NCBI GenBank assembly: GCA_034435615.1
Contig: DAOTWZ010000091.1
Location: 1-10,082, forward strand
Direction: 5' to 3'
DNA from: H17-190 sp034435615
Lineage (GTDB): Bacteria; Chloroflexota; Dehalococcoidia; SM23-28-2; HRBIN24
Length of the DNA: 10,082 bases
This document shows, in pieces, positions 1 to 6,245 of the stretch (its first letter is position 1; each line of letters starts with the position of its first letter). A program made the translations under genes and the position numbers. Below the pieces are notes generated by a model. That model searched no databases, was not told the DNA's origin, and was given only the letters and a program-made list of their open reading frames with translations.

Positions 1-1383
1 CTCGTGGTTGCCGGCGTAGTTGCGCTCGTAGAGCTCGTGGCGGCTGCCGAACTCGGAGCCGATGGCGTCCCAGAGGAGCTTCATGAGCTTGACGCGGTCC
101 AGGGCGGGGTAGCCCTCCGTGCCGCGGATGTAGCGCTCCAGGTAGGGGCGTATCTCCGGGTTCTTGAAGTCGGCGGCGTGGGAGGGGAGATAGATGAGGG
201 CGCTGGCCACGTCCAGCTCGATGATCTCCTTGATGCGGGGGTAGGCCACGGTGGCGAAGACGCGGTAGGCCTGCGTGTAATGGATGTTGGGCAGGACGTA
301 GCCGTCTATCCAGGGCATGGGCGCCCTGGCCATGGCGTCGGTGATGGCCCAGAAGAGGTTGCGCCAGGCGATGACCTCTCCCACGCGCGCCTGCACGCCC
401 CGGAAGTCCTTCACGCCCGTGGCCTCCACCGCCTTGAGGAGGAGGCCGGCGATGAAGTCCAGCTTCACCGCCAGGCGGGTGCAGCCGTGGAAGCCGAAGC
501 GATGGCCGAAGCCGGAGGCGGGGAAGAAGTTGTTGGCCACGTCCACGTCCCCGCAGCAGAAGACGTTCTCCCAGGGTATGAAGGCGTTATCGAAGACTAG
601 GACGGCATCGTTCTCGTCCAGACGGCTGCTGAGGGGGTAGTCGAAGGGGCTGCCCATCACCTCGGCCATGTACTCGTAGGAGGGGCGACAGAAGAGCTTG
701 ACGCCAGGCGCATTCATGGGCACGGCCAGGATGAGGGCAAGTCGCGGATCCCTGAGCGGCGGCCCGTACCAGGCCACGAAGTTATGGTGGGTGAGGGCGG
801 AGCCGGTGGCCACCACCTTGGCGCCACTGACCACTATGCCGGCGTCCGTCTCCCTCTCCAGGTGCAGATACACGTCCACCTCTTCGGGCGGTCGGTTCCG
901 ATCGATGGGCGGGTTGACCAGGGCGTGGTTCCAGAAGAGGACCTTCTCCTGGGCCTCCTTGTACCAGCGGCGGGCGTTCTCCTGGAATGGCTGGTAGAAC
1001 TCGGCGTTGGCCCCCAGGGTGGCCAGGAAGCTGGCCTTATAGTCCGGGCTGCGGCCCAGCCAGCCGTAGGTGATGCGGGCCCACTCGGCGATGGCGTCCC
1101 TGGCGTGGACCAGGTCGTCGGCGCTTCTGGGGGCCTTGAAGAACCAATGGGTATAGCCGCCGTTGCCGGTGTCCGTCTCGGTGCAGATGATCTTGCGTCG
1201 CTCCGGGTCGTGGAGGGAGTCGTAGAGACGGGCCACCATACGGGCGGCGTTGCGGAAGGCCGGGTGCTGGGTCACGTCCTTGACGCGCTCTCCGTACAGA
1301 TAGATCTGACGACCGTCCCGCAGGCTCTCCAGGTACTCCTCACCGGTGAGAGGGCGGGAGGTCTGGCTCTTTACCACAGCCAT
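1..1383 (-). CDS. hpaB: HpaB-family FADH2-dependent aromatic hydroxylase (4-hydroxyphenylacetate 3-monooxygenase oxygenase component), 3' end off window
   Basis: 461 codons are visible from the ATG at 1383 and the frame is still open at base 1, so the protein lacks only its last few dozen residues (family length about 480-520). It begins MAVVKSQTSRPLTGEEYLESL, the usual HpaB opening. GRSPDY (110-115) and WNHALVNPP (151-159) place R111, Y115 and H153 at the spacing of the substrate-contacting Arg/Tyr/His of characterised HpaB (from memory R100/Y104/H142 in Thermus). GAKVVATGSALTHHNF (188-202) matches the flavin-binding strand region. The enzyme uses reduced flavin and O2 to ortho-hydroxylate a phenol; the exact substrate cannot be read from sequence. 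The iron-sulfur cysteine pair of the related 4-hydroxybutyryl-CoA dehydratases is absent from the corresponding stretch (105-111), which favours a monooxygenase. A GGAGGAGG at 1393-1400, inside the upstream reductase gene, and a 13-bp overlap with that gene indicate translational coupling. Confidence 0.9.
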   Translation of the reverse strand, partial: MAVVKSQTSRPLTGEEYLESLRDGRQIYLYGERVKDVTQHPAFRNAARMVARLYDSLHDPERRKIICTETDTGNGGYTHWFFKAPRSADDLVHARDAIAEWARITYGWLGRSPDYKASFLATLGANAEFYQPFQENARRWYKEAQEKVLFWNHALVNPPIDRNRPPEEVDVYLHLERETDAGIVVSGAKVVATGSALTHHNFVAWYGPPLRDPRLALILAVPMNAPGVKLFCRPSYEYMAEVMGSPFDYPLSSRLDENDAVLVFDNAFIPWENVFCCGDVDVANNFFPASGFGHRFGFHGCTRLAVKLDFIAGLLLKAVEATGVKDFRGVQARVGEVIAWRNLFWAITDAMARAPMPWIDGYVLPNIHYTQAYRVFATVAYPRIKEIIELDVASALIYLPSHAADFKNPEIRPYLERYIRGTEGYPALDRVKLMKLLWDAIGSEFGSRHELYERNYAGNHE

Positions 1384-1883
1384 TGTGTCAATCCTCCTCC
1401 AAGCTGCGTCTCTTCGGCGGGCAGGGACAGGAAGTAACCGCCATAGAAGAGGAGGGGCTCGCCCCCGTGGTACTGGAAATCGATCACCTCCCCCAGATAG
1501 AGGACGTGGTCGCCCCCGTCGTAGCTCTGCCAGGGGAGGCACTCAATGTAGGCGAGGCAGCCGGCCAGACGAGGGGCCACCTTTCCCGGTTCCCAGGCGA
1601 TCTCCAGACCTGGCTGGGGCCGCCCGGCGAAGTGGAGTGCCAGCTCCCTCTGGCTGGCCCGCAGCACGTTGACCACGAAGGGCGACCCGGCCATGGCATC
1701 GCAGGCCTTGGCCGAGCGGGCGATGCAGACGAGGACCAGGGGCGGCTGCAGGGAGACGGAGGTGAAGGAGTTGACCGTGAGGCCGTGAGGGCGTCCGTGG
1801 AGCCAGCAGGTCACCACGGTCACCCCGGTGGCGAAGCGCCCCAGGCAGTGGCGGAGCTGCCGCCAGTCCAGGCCAAGCGTCAC
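1371..1883 (-). CDS. hpaC: HpaC-like flavin reductase (FMN-binding flavin reductase-like domain)
   Basis: 170 aa if started at GTG 1883. It is the NAD(P)H:flavin oxidoreductase partner that supplies reduced flavin to the HpaB-like oxygenase encoded immediately downstream. Family motifs run in order: GRFATGVTVVT (15-25), GLTVNSFTSVSLQPPLV (34-50), FVVNVL (69-74) and GDHVLYLGEV (124-133, with the conserved His126). The frame stays open upstream to a GTG at 1946, but that codon lies inside the palindromic operator at the predicted transcription start. GTG 1883 instead has GAGGGGG at 1890-1896 with 6-nt spacing and gives the normal family length (about 170 aa). The stop overlaps the hpaB start by 13 bp. 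The reductase-first order is the reverse of the Escherichia coli hpaBC order. An unusual cluster of WLW ends the protein. Confidence 0.88.
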   Translation of the reverse strand: MTLGLDWRQLRHCLGRFATGVTVVTCWLHGRPHGLTVNSFTSVSLQPPLVLVCIARSAKACDAMAGSPFVVNVLRASQRELALHFAGRPQPGLEIAWEPGKVAPRLAGCLAYIECLPWQSYDGGDHVLYLGEVIDFQYHGGEPLLFYGGYFLSLPAEETQLGGGLTQWLW

Positions 1884-1925
1884 ACTGGACCCCCTCACCC
1901 TCCGGCCGCCCCCTCGCCTCAGCGG

Positions 1926-1948
1926 GTGTGACCCGATATTGGTCACAC
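1926..1948. promoter_or_regulatory. Palindromic operator overlapping the hpaCB start of transcription
   Basis: A perfect 8-bp inverted repeat, GTGTGACC at 1926-1933 and GGTCACAC at 1941-1948, is separated by 7 bp. It begins 3 bp downstream of the predicted -10 box, so it covers the expected +1. Bound protein there would block initiation. The neighbouring FadR-type GntR gene is the nearest candidate for the repressor. The half-sites resemble TGTGA/TCACA of CRP, but the spacing is 11 bp rather than 6, so CRP is unlikely. Confidence 0.6.
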
Positions 1949-1951
1949 AAT

Positions 1952-1980
1952 ATGATGAACATCCCTGTCCCCCCTGTCAA
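1952..1980 (-). promoter_or_regulatory. Sigma-70-type promoter of the hpaC-hpaB operon
   Basis: An exact -35 TTGACA (1975-1980 read on the minus strand) and a CATCAT -10 (1952-1957, 4 of 6) are spaced by exactly 17 bp. They lie in the 190-bp gap between the GntR gene and the reductase start. The expected start of transcription is near 1945, which leaves a leader of about 60 nt before GTG 1883. Confidence 0.55.
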
Positions 1981-2073
1981 GGCTATGCCCTGCCGGGCTG
2001 GGCCACCGGGGCTGCGAGGCCGGGGGCGGCGACAGGCCGGCCGGGGGTTGTGCTGGGGAGGCGGGACGGAGGG

Positions 2074-2892
2074 CTACCGGGGCTGCTCGCCAGGGCGGCG
2101 GGCCGCCGCCTCCTCGTCCTCGGCGAGAGGCGGCTCGGCCCACTCCCTGAGGCCGAGGACGAGCCGCGTGCCGTGCCGGAGGTGGCGGGCCATAGCCTCG
2201 GCGGCGCGGTCGGGGTCGTGGGCCTTGATGGCCTCCAGGATCTCCTCATGGTCCCGGAGGAGAAGGGGCGCCGTATCGGGGTCGCGCTCGGTGAGGCGGG
2301 TGGACTCGTAATAGAGGGCCCGCAGCAGGCGGCTTATGAGGAGCAGGGTAGCGTTATCGGCCACCTCCATGAGGACGATGTGGAAGTCGAGCCTGGCCTG
2401 GAGGCCAGCCTCGGCATCGTCCCGGGCCGCCCACCCCCGCTCGATGGTCTCGCGCAGGCGGGCGATGTCCTCCTCGTCGGCTCGCACGGCGGCCAGACGG
2501 ACGATGGCCGGTTCAAGGACGGCCCGCGCCTCCAGGATGTCGGAGACGGAGGCGACGCCCGTGAACTGAGACCAGTCGGTGATGAGGAAGAGAGGGGCCA
2601 GGTTGGCCAGGACGGCCCCCTTGCCAGGCCGGGACTCGATGGCGCCCAGCAACTGGAAGACGCGCAGCGCCTCCCGGACGGAGGAGCGGCCCACTCCCCA
2701 CACCTCGGCCAGCTCGTGCTCGGTGGGCAGACGGTCGCCCGGCCGCAGCACTCCCTGCTGCACCAGGTTGAGTAGCTGCTGCACTATGGACTCGACGATG
2801 CTCGTCCGGCGGGGCAGGGAGCCGAAACGTTCCAGCATGACGGGGGCGTGCGGGCCGCTCAGATGCTCTTCTGGCAAGCCTATGACCATCAT
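2074..2892 (-). CDS. GntR family transcriptional regulator, FadR subfamily (FCD domain)
   Basis: 272 aa from ATG 2892. An N-terminal winged helix-turn-helix spans about residues 28-98, with LRPGDRLPTEHELAEVWGVG (49-68) followed by SSVREALRVFQLLGAIESRPGKG, a textbook GntR signature. A helical FCD ligand-binding domain follows (about 115-250), with FH171, H215 (LRDHEEIL) and H237 (ARHLRHG) at the positions of the metal/ligand histidines. The acidic ligand normally four residues before the first His is Arg167 here, so metal binding may be altered. The C-terminus is acidic then arginine-rich. GGAG with 8-nt spacing supports ATG 2892; ATG 2838 (254 aa) is the alternative. An exact TTGACA lies at 2912-2917 (minus) but without a good -10. 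FadR-type regulators are usually repressors released by small organic acids or aromatic intermediates. It lies directly upstream of hpaCB and 40 bp after the hydrolase gene. Confidence 0.9.
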   Translation of the reverse strand: MMVIGLPEEHLSGPHAPVMLERFGSLPRRTSIVESIVQQLLNLVQQGVLRPGDRLPTEHELAEVWGVGRSSVREALRVFQLLGAIESRPGKGAVLANLAPLFLITDWSQFTGVASVSDILEARAVLEPAIVRLAAVRADEEDIARLRETIERGWAARDDAEAGLQARLDFHIVLMEVADNATLLLISRLLRALYYESTRLTERDPDTAPLLLRDHEEILEAIKAHDPDRAAEAMARHLRHGTRLVLGLREWAEPPLAEDEEAAARRPGEQPR

Positions 2893-2932
2893 CCCCTGCG
2901 CTCCACCGGTATGTCAAGGCGAGATACGGGCT

Positions 2933-3838
2933 TTACATAAGCGTGGACGCCGCCGAAGGCCCCTCCAGGGCCAGAATGTGACGGGCCAGCCGCCATGCCA
3001 CCGCGACGCTGCGCCAGTAGCCGCCGTGGGAGAGGAGGACGCCGGCCAGGGGCAGGCGGCAGTTGTCCACCGCCACGTCCTCCACCAGGGCGCCGAAGAG
3101 TCCTCGCAGAGGGAAGGAGACCACGTCCTCCTCGTCGTAGAAGTTGCACCATACGCCGCCCGGGGCGAGACGGAAGGGAGGCCCGCCTTCGGCCCGGTAG
3201 TGGTGCTGCTCCTCCTCCGTAAGGAGGGAGAAGAGGGCCAGGGGGGAGCCCAGGGTGAAGAGGCCGGCTGCGGTCAGCCCCTCCGCTGGCCCCTCATGGG
3301 TATCGACGACGAGGCGGGCGCCCCTGGCCCGTGTCTCGCCGTCCCGCCCCGGCCACCGCTGGGCCTCGTGCAGGAAGTCGAAGGCGACGACGGAGCCCAT
3401 GCTGTAGCCCACCAGCGTCAGGTAGCCAGGGCGGGGGCCGTGGGGCAACCCCCGGTGCTCCTGGATGATACGCGCCACTTCCTCCCGCAGGCGGGCCAGG
3501 ACGGCCCGCCGCCGGCCGTAGTAGCCGAAGATGTCCCCCAGGTGGTAGAAGGCGAACTCCCGGTAGGTGGGCCGGCCCAGGCGGCGGAGGAGGGCTCTGG
3601 CCCAGGCGGCCATGGGGTCGCCGCCGGGGTAGAGGCGGGCGAAGAGGGCCTCGTTGGGCAGCCCGGCGTCCCACACCACCTCCCGCCAGAAGTGGCCCTG
3701 GGGCCGCCGCCGCAGGCCGGCCGCCACCGCCGGCGCCAGCCGCTCCAGCTCGGCCATGACCCGCTGCCGCAGCGGCACTGAGAAGCCCCTTCGCTCTCCG
3801 TGGCCGATGCCGTGGACGGCGAGGACGTGCACCCTCAC
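2933..3838 (-). CDS. Alpha/beta-hydrolase, lipase/esterase-like
   Basis: 301 aa from GTG 3838, chosen because GGAGG at 3846-3850 precedes it by 7 nt and because family similarity begins there; the frame upstream is low-complexity arginine/proline-rich sequence lying over the methyltransferase gene. The protein opens MRVHVLAVHGIGHGERRG, where HGIG (9-12) is the oxyanion-hole loop. GYSMGS (144-149) is the nucleophile elbow with Ser146. LFTLGSPLALF (193-203) followed by NFYDEEDVVSFPLRGLF (232-248) carries the likely acid Asp238, and LSHGGYW (269-275) the likely His271. The order and spacing fit a lipase-like serine hydrolase acting on esters of lipids or other hydrophobic acids. No signal peptide or membrane segment is present, so it is probably cytosolic. 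It follows the methyltransferase gene by 31 bp in the same direction and is likely cotranscribed with it. The substrate is unknown. Confidence 0.8.
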   Translation of the reverse strand: MRVHVLAVHGIGHGERRGFSVPLRQRVMAELERLAPAVAAGLRRRPQGHFWREVVWDAGLPNEALFARLYPGGDPMAAWARALLRRLGRPTYREFAFYHLGDIFGYYGRRRAVLARLREEVARIIQEHRGLPHGPRPGYLTLVGYSMGSVVAFDFLHEAQRWPGRDGETRARGARLVVDTHEGPAEGLTAAGLFTLGSPLALFSLLTEEEQHHYRAEGGPPFRLAPGGVWCNFYDEEDVVSFPLRGLFGALVEDVAVDNCRLPLAGVLLSHGGYWRSVAVAWRLARHILALEGPSAASTLM

Positions 3839-3845
3839 GCCCGAT

Positions 3846-3850
3846 CCTCC
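3846..3850 (-). promoter_or_regulatory. Ribosome binding site deciding the hydrolase start
   Basis: GGAGG on the minus strand, 7 nt before GTG 3838. The open frame continues another 69 codons upstream through the methyltransferase gene, so this site together with the family alignment fixes the true start. Confidence 0.7.
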
Positions 3851-3869
3851 AGAAGCCCCAGGGGAGGGC

Positions 3870-4724
3870 TCAGGCCCCGGGGGCCGCCCGCTCCGGCGGC
3901 CAGACCAGTAGCCCCTCCCAGCGAGGAGGGACGTCCCGCAGCCGGGGGCCCTCCGGCGTCTCCTCCAGCAGGCGGGGGAGCAGGCGGAGGAGGCGGGCGT
4001 CCTCCGGGCTGTCGGGGAGGACGTAAAGGCGGCGGCGCAGCTCATCCAGGGCGGTCCGACGGTCGGGGAAGGGTCGGGGCGGGCCCCACTGGACCATCTC
4101 CAGGTCCGGGTAGAGCCCCATCTCCCAGAGGACCGGCAGCAGGAGGCGCAGGCCCGGCAGCTCTATCCGTCGCTCTCGCCGCACCAGGCGCCAGGCCCGG
4201 CTGAAGACGGAGATGGGGGCGTCCATGAACATGAGCACCAGCAGGGAGCGGACGGCGTGCTCCACCAGCTTCCCGACGAAGACGTCCACCCGTTCCACCC
4301 CGTACAGGACGTGGGAGCACAGGACCACTTCATGGGGCGCCACTTGGGCCTCCTCCCAGGTGCTCTGGACGATCGCGATGTTGTCGATGCCCGCCTCCCT
4401 CATGCCCTCCTGGAGGGCCTCCACCATGCTGGGCGAGGGCTCCACCACCGTCACCGAGCGGCACCGCAGGGCCAGCGGCAGGGCGAAGCGGCCAGCGCCC
4501 CCGCCCACGTCCAGCACCGTGTCGTCGGGGCGGACGCGACGGAGGATGGCAGCCAGGGCCGGGTCGTCGGTGCGGTGGGGGTCCTGACGGAAGAAGGAGG
4601 TGAAGGGGCGCCAGAAATCGGCCGGCTCCTCCCGCATGGCGCGCCGGGACTGGGCGTGGTGGGCCTGGACCTGCCGCAACCACCGCCTGAGGGCGGGCCC
4701 CGTCCCCGTGGCACCGGTGCGCAA
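3870..4724 (-). CDS. Class I SAM-dependent methyltransferase
   Basis: 284 aa if started at TTG 4724; later starts at TTG 4679 or ATG 4637 (255 aa) are possible and none has a clear ribosome binding site. The N-terminal helix (about 10-45) resembles the lid helix of small-molecule methyltransferases. VLDVGGGAGRFALPLA (70-85) is SAM-binding motif I. VTVVEPSPSMVEALQ (91-105) carries the ribose-binding acidic residue E95, and VVLCSHVLYGV (133-143) is the motif around strand 4. The remainder (about 165-284) is a family-specific substrate domain rich in Arg and Pro. The methyl acceptor cannot be inferred. It is the first gene of a minus-strand run that continues into the hydrolase and then the GntR regulator, and it is divergent from the LLM oxidoreductase gene. 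Confidence 0.85.
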   Translation of the reverse strand: MRTGATGTGPALRRWLRQVQAHHAQSRRAMREEPADFWRPFTSFFRQDPHRTDDPALAAILRRVRPDDTVLDVGGGAGRFALPLALRCRSVTVVEPSPSMVEALQEGMREAGIDNIAIVQSTWEEAQVAPHEVVLCSHVLYGVERVDVFVGKLVEHAVRSLLVLMFMDAPISVFSRAWRLVRRERRIELPGLRLLLPVLWEMGLYPDLEMVQWGPPRPFPDRRTALDELRRRLYVLPDSPEDARLLRLLPRLLEETPEGPRLRDVPPRWEGLLVWPPERAAPGA

Positions 4725-4827
4725 GGCGTCTATTACTGTAAGGGCGGGCCCGGCCCCGCCTCAAGGGGCCTCTGTCACCGACGCACCTTAAAATGCTACC
4801 GATACCCGTGCTGGCGGAGCGTGTCCC
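4725..4827. promoter_or_regulatory. Divergent promoter region, methyltransferase / LLM oxidoreductase
   Basis: This 103-bp gap lies between two genes transcribed away from each other. Toward the LLM gene, TAAAAT (4789-4794, 5 of 6 to a -10) lies 33 bp before the ATG, without a recognisable -35. Toward the methyltransferase, TTGAGG followed after 18 bp by TACAGT (minus, 4735-4740) would place the start only a few bases before TTG 4724, so the message could be nearly leaderless. A 9-bp palindrome TTACTGTAA (4733-4741) overlaps that -10. The promoters are tentative. Confidence 0.4.
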
Positions 4828-5760
4828 ATGGCAACGGTAGAGTTCGGCATCATGCCCTGGTTCTATCTGGAGTCCCTGGCCCGCGACTTCCGACAGGTCG
4901 TCTCCCTGGAAGAGATGGGCTACGACGCCATCTGGACGGGAGACCACCTCTTCGTCCCTCGCTATGGGCCCACGTTCGATGCCTTCACCGTGCTGGCAGC
5001 CCTGGCGGTGACCACGCGTCGGGCCAGGATAGGTTCGGCGGTGGCGCTGGTGCCCTTGCGTCCGCCCGCCCTCGTGGCCAAGGAGGCCACCACTGTGGAC
5101 CTGCTGTCCGGGGGGCGCCTCCTGCTGGGGGTGGGCGTGGGCGGCGAGTTCCCCTGGGAGTTCGCCGCCTGCGGCGTGGAGACGCGGGAGCGAGGGCGCC
5201 GGATGGACGAGGCCCTCCCCCTCCTGCGACGGCTCTGGAGCGGGGAGGAGGTCTCCTATGCTGGCTCCTACTTCCGGCTGGAGCGCTTCCGGCTGGAGCC
5301 GCTCCCCTGCCAGCCCGGCGGCCCGCCTCTCTGGGTAGGAGGGCGCTCCCGGCGGGCCCTCCGCCGGGCGGCCCTCCTGGGGGACGGCTACATGCCCTAC
5401 CTGGTGTCCCCGGAGGGCTACCGGCAGGAGCTGGCGCTGCTGCGCCGCTGGGCGTCTGAGGCCGGTCGAGACCCCTCGGCTGTCACGCCGGCCATCTTCC
5501 TGTTCGTCGCCCTGGCCGATTCGCTGGAGGAGGGCAGAGCGCGCGCCGCCCGCTTCCTGGACGAACGCTACGGCCCGCGCGATTTCGGCCCCATCGTCCA
5601 GCACTGTGTCCCCGCGGGCACCCTCCGGGACTGTCGGTCCATGCTGGAGCAGTTCGTGGAGGCGGGAGCGCGCCACCTCGTCCTCACACCCATAGCTCCG
5701 CAGGCGGAGTTCCTCCAGCACGCCGCGGCGCTGGCGCATCTGGCGGACCGCCTTCGCTGA
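4828..5760 (+). CDS. LLM class (luciferase-like, probably F420-dependent) flavin oxidoreductase
   Basis: 310 aa, full family length, forming a TIM barrel of the bacterial luciferase superfamily. EMGYDAIWTGDHLFVP (29-44) carries the typical xWxxDH motif, followed by TFDAFTVLAALAVTTRRARIGSAVALVPLRPP (49-80). Next come the cofactor-loop signature LLSGGRLLLGVGVGGEFPWEF (92-112), ERGRRMDEALPLLRRLWSGE (121-140), and PLWVGGRSRRALRRAALLGDGYMP (167-190), which binds cofactor phosphate in relatives. This LLM subgroup is more often F420-dependent than FMN-dependent, but the cofactor is not certain from sequence. Substrates in the family include alcohols, imines and ketones, so the reaction is unassigned. 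ATG 4828 has GGAG at 4816-4819 with 8-nt spacing. The gene converges on the DUF6285 gene, and a hairpin covers its last codons. Confidence 0.9.
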   Translation: MATVEFGIMPWFYLESLARDFRQVVSLEEMGYDAIWTGDHLFVPRYGPTFDAFTVLAALAVTTRRARIGSAVALVPLRPPALVAKEATTVDLLSGGRLLLGVGVGGEFPWEFAACGVETRERGRRMDEALPLLRRLWSGEEVSYAGSYFRLERFRLEPLPCQPGGPPLWVGGRSRRALRRAALLGDGYMPYLVSPEGYRQELALLRRWASEAGRDPSAVTPAIFLFVALADSLEEGRARAARFLDERYGPRDFGPIVQHCVPAGTLRDCRSMLEQFVEAGARHLVLTPIAPQAEFLQHAAALAHLADRLR

Positions 5761-5772
5761 AGCGGTCCGCCA
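5741..5772. terminator. Bidirectional terminator-like hairpin at a convergent gene junction
   Basis: A perfect 11-bp inverted repeat, TGGCGGACCGC (5741-5751) and GCGGTCCGCCA (5762-5772), with a 10-nt loop spans the stop codon of the LLM gene and ends 1 bp before the DUF6285 stop. Neither side has a T-run, so termination would be imperfect or Rho-assisted. Its placement between converging genes supports a termination or transcript-protection role. Confidence 0.65.
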
Positions 5773-5773
5773 T

Positions 5774-6175
5774 TCAGGCCCGGGGCCGCTCCAGCCAGCC
5801 CGGATCGTTGACTTGCAGCTTGTGTCGGGTGAGGAGCCAGAGGAAGGAAAGGAGAGCCCGGCGGAAGGGGCCGTCCTCGTCCGCCTCCCCCGCCCGTATG
5901 CGGCGGCAGACCTCTTCCACGCGGCGGCGCAGGGCCTCCTCCTGTGCCCGCCGGCCTGGCGGGAGGGGCTCGGCGCCCAGGAGGCGGTCCAGCGCCTCCC
6001 ACTCCCGTAGCAGATGCTCGTCGGCCTGTTCCAGCTCCCGCCGGACGATGCGGAGAGCGTTGGCGGCCACAGCCGCCCGGAAGCGGCGAGCCCCTTCCTC
6101 CCCGGGCGCTGCCTCCTGCTGGAGGAAGCGTTCCACCTCTCGCAGGAGCTCCAGGGCGGTGGGCCTGTCCTGCAC
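5774..6175 (-). CDS. DUF6285 domain-containing protein
   Basis: 133 aa from GTG 6175, chosen because GGGAGGGGA (6181-6189) precedes it by 5 nt. The opening QDRPTALELLREVERFLQQE and the central FRAAVAANALRIVRRELEQ (about 32-50) match my recollection of DUF6285, a small, mostly helical protein. It is rich in Glu and Arg, with heptad-like stretches around 35-65 and 75-97, and has no membrane segment or signal peptide. LSFLWLLTRHKLQVNDPGWLERP near the C-terminus is a further conserved-looking block. The biochemical role is unknown. In actinobacterial and related genomes it is usually found beside an aminoglycoside-phosphotransferase-like gene and an acyl-CoA dehydrogenase gene. Neither is present here, although an acyl-CoA ligase gene lies upstream on the same strand. 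Confidence 0.75.
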   Translation of the reverse strand: MQDRPTALELLREVERFLQQEAAPGEEGARRFRAAVAANALRIVRRELEQADEHLLREWEALDRLLGAEPLPPGRRAQEEALRRRVEEVCRRIRAGEADEDGPFRRALLSFLWLLTRHKLQVNDPGWLERPRA

Positions 6176-6198
6176 CGTTTTCCCCTCCCGACTCCCGT

Positions 6199-6241
6199 CG
6201 TCGGCGCCGGGGCTGGCTATCCCCTGCCCCGGCCGCCGACG
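6199..6241 (-). terminator. Long GC-rich hairpin between the DUF1328 and DUF6285 genes
   Basis: The arms CGTCGGC + GCCGGGGC (6199-6213) and GCCCCGGC + GCCGACG (6226-6241, one bulged base at 6234) pair over 15 bp with a 12-nt loop. On the minus-strand transcript it begins 4 nt after the DUF1328 stop and ends 9 nt before the DUF6285 Shine-Dalgarno. There is no T-run after it, so it could terminate inefficiently, protect the upstream message, or serve as a processing site. Confidence 0.55.
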
Positions 6242-6245
6242 AGGC

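Noticed and set aside
1927..1947. CRP-type site TGTGA...TCACA
   Set aside because: The spacing between half-sites is 11 bp, not the 6 bp of CRP sites, and the repeat extends to GTGTGACC/GGTCACAC, indicating another regulator.
2035..2042. GGCCGGCC palindrome in the gap between the GntR gene and the hpaCB promoter
   Set aside because: Short all-GC palindromes are expected by chance in DNA this GC-rich, and no T-run or conserved context supports a terminator. I see no gene in the rest of 1981-2073.
2579..3781. 400-codon plus-strand open frame
   Set aside because: It is antisense to the GntR regulator and the hydrolase, spanning two real genes, with no family similarity visible.
4330..5739. 469-codon minus-strand open frame across the LLM gene
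   Set aside because: It lies antisense to a clear luciferase-like protein and in the wrong frame over the methyltransferase gene. Its translation is low-complexity Arg/Pro/Gly sequence with no recognisable domain, the usual result of high-GC third positions.
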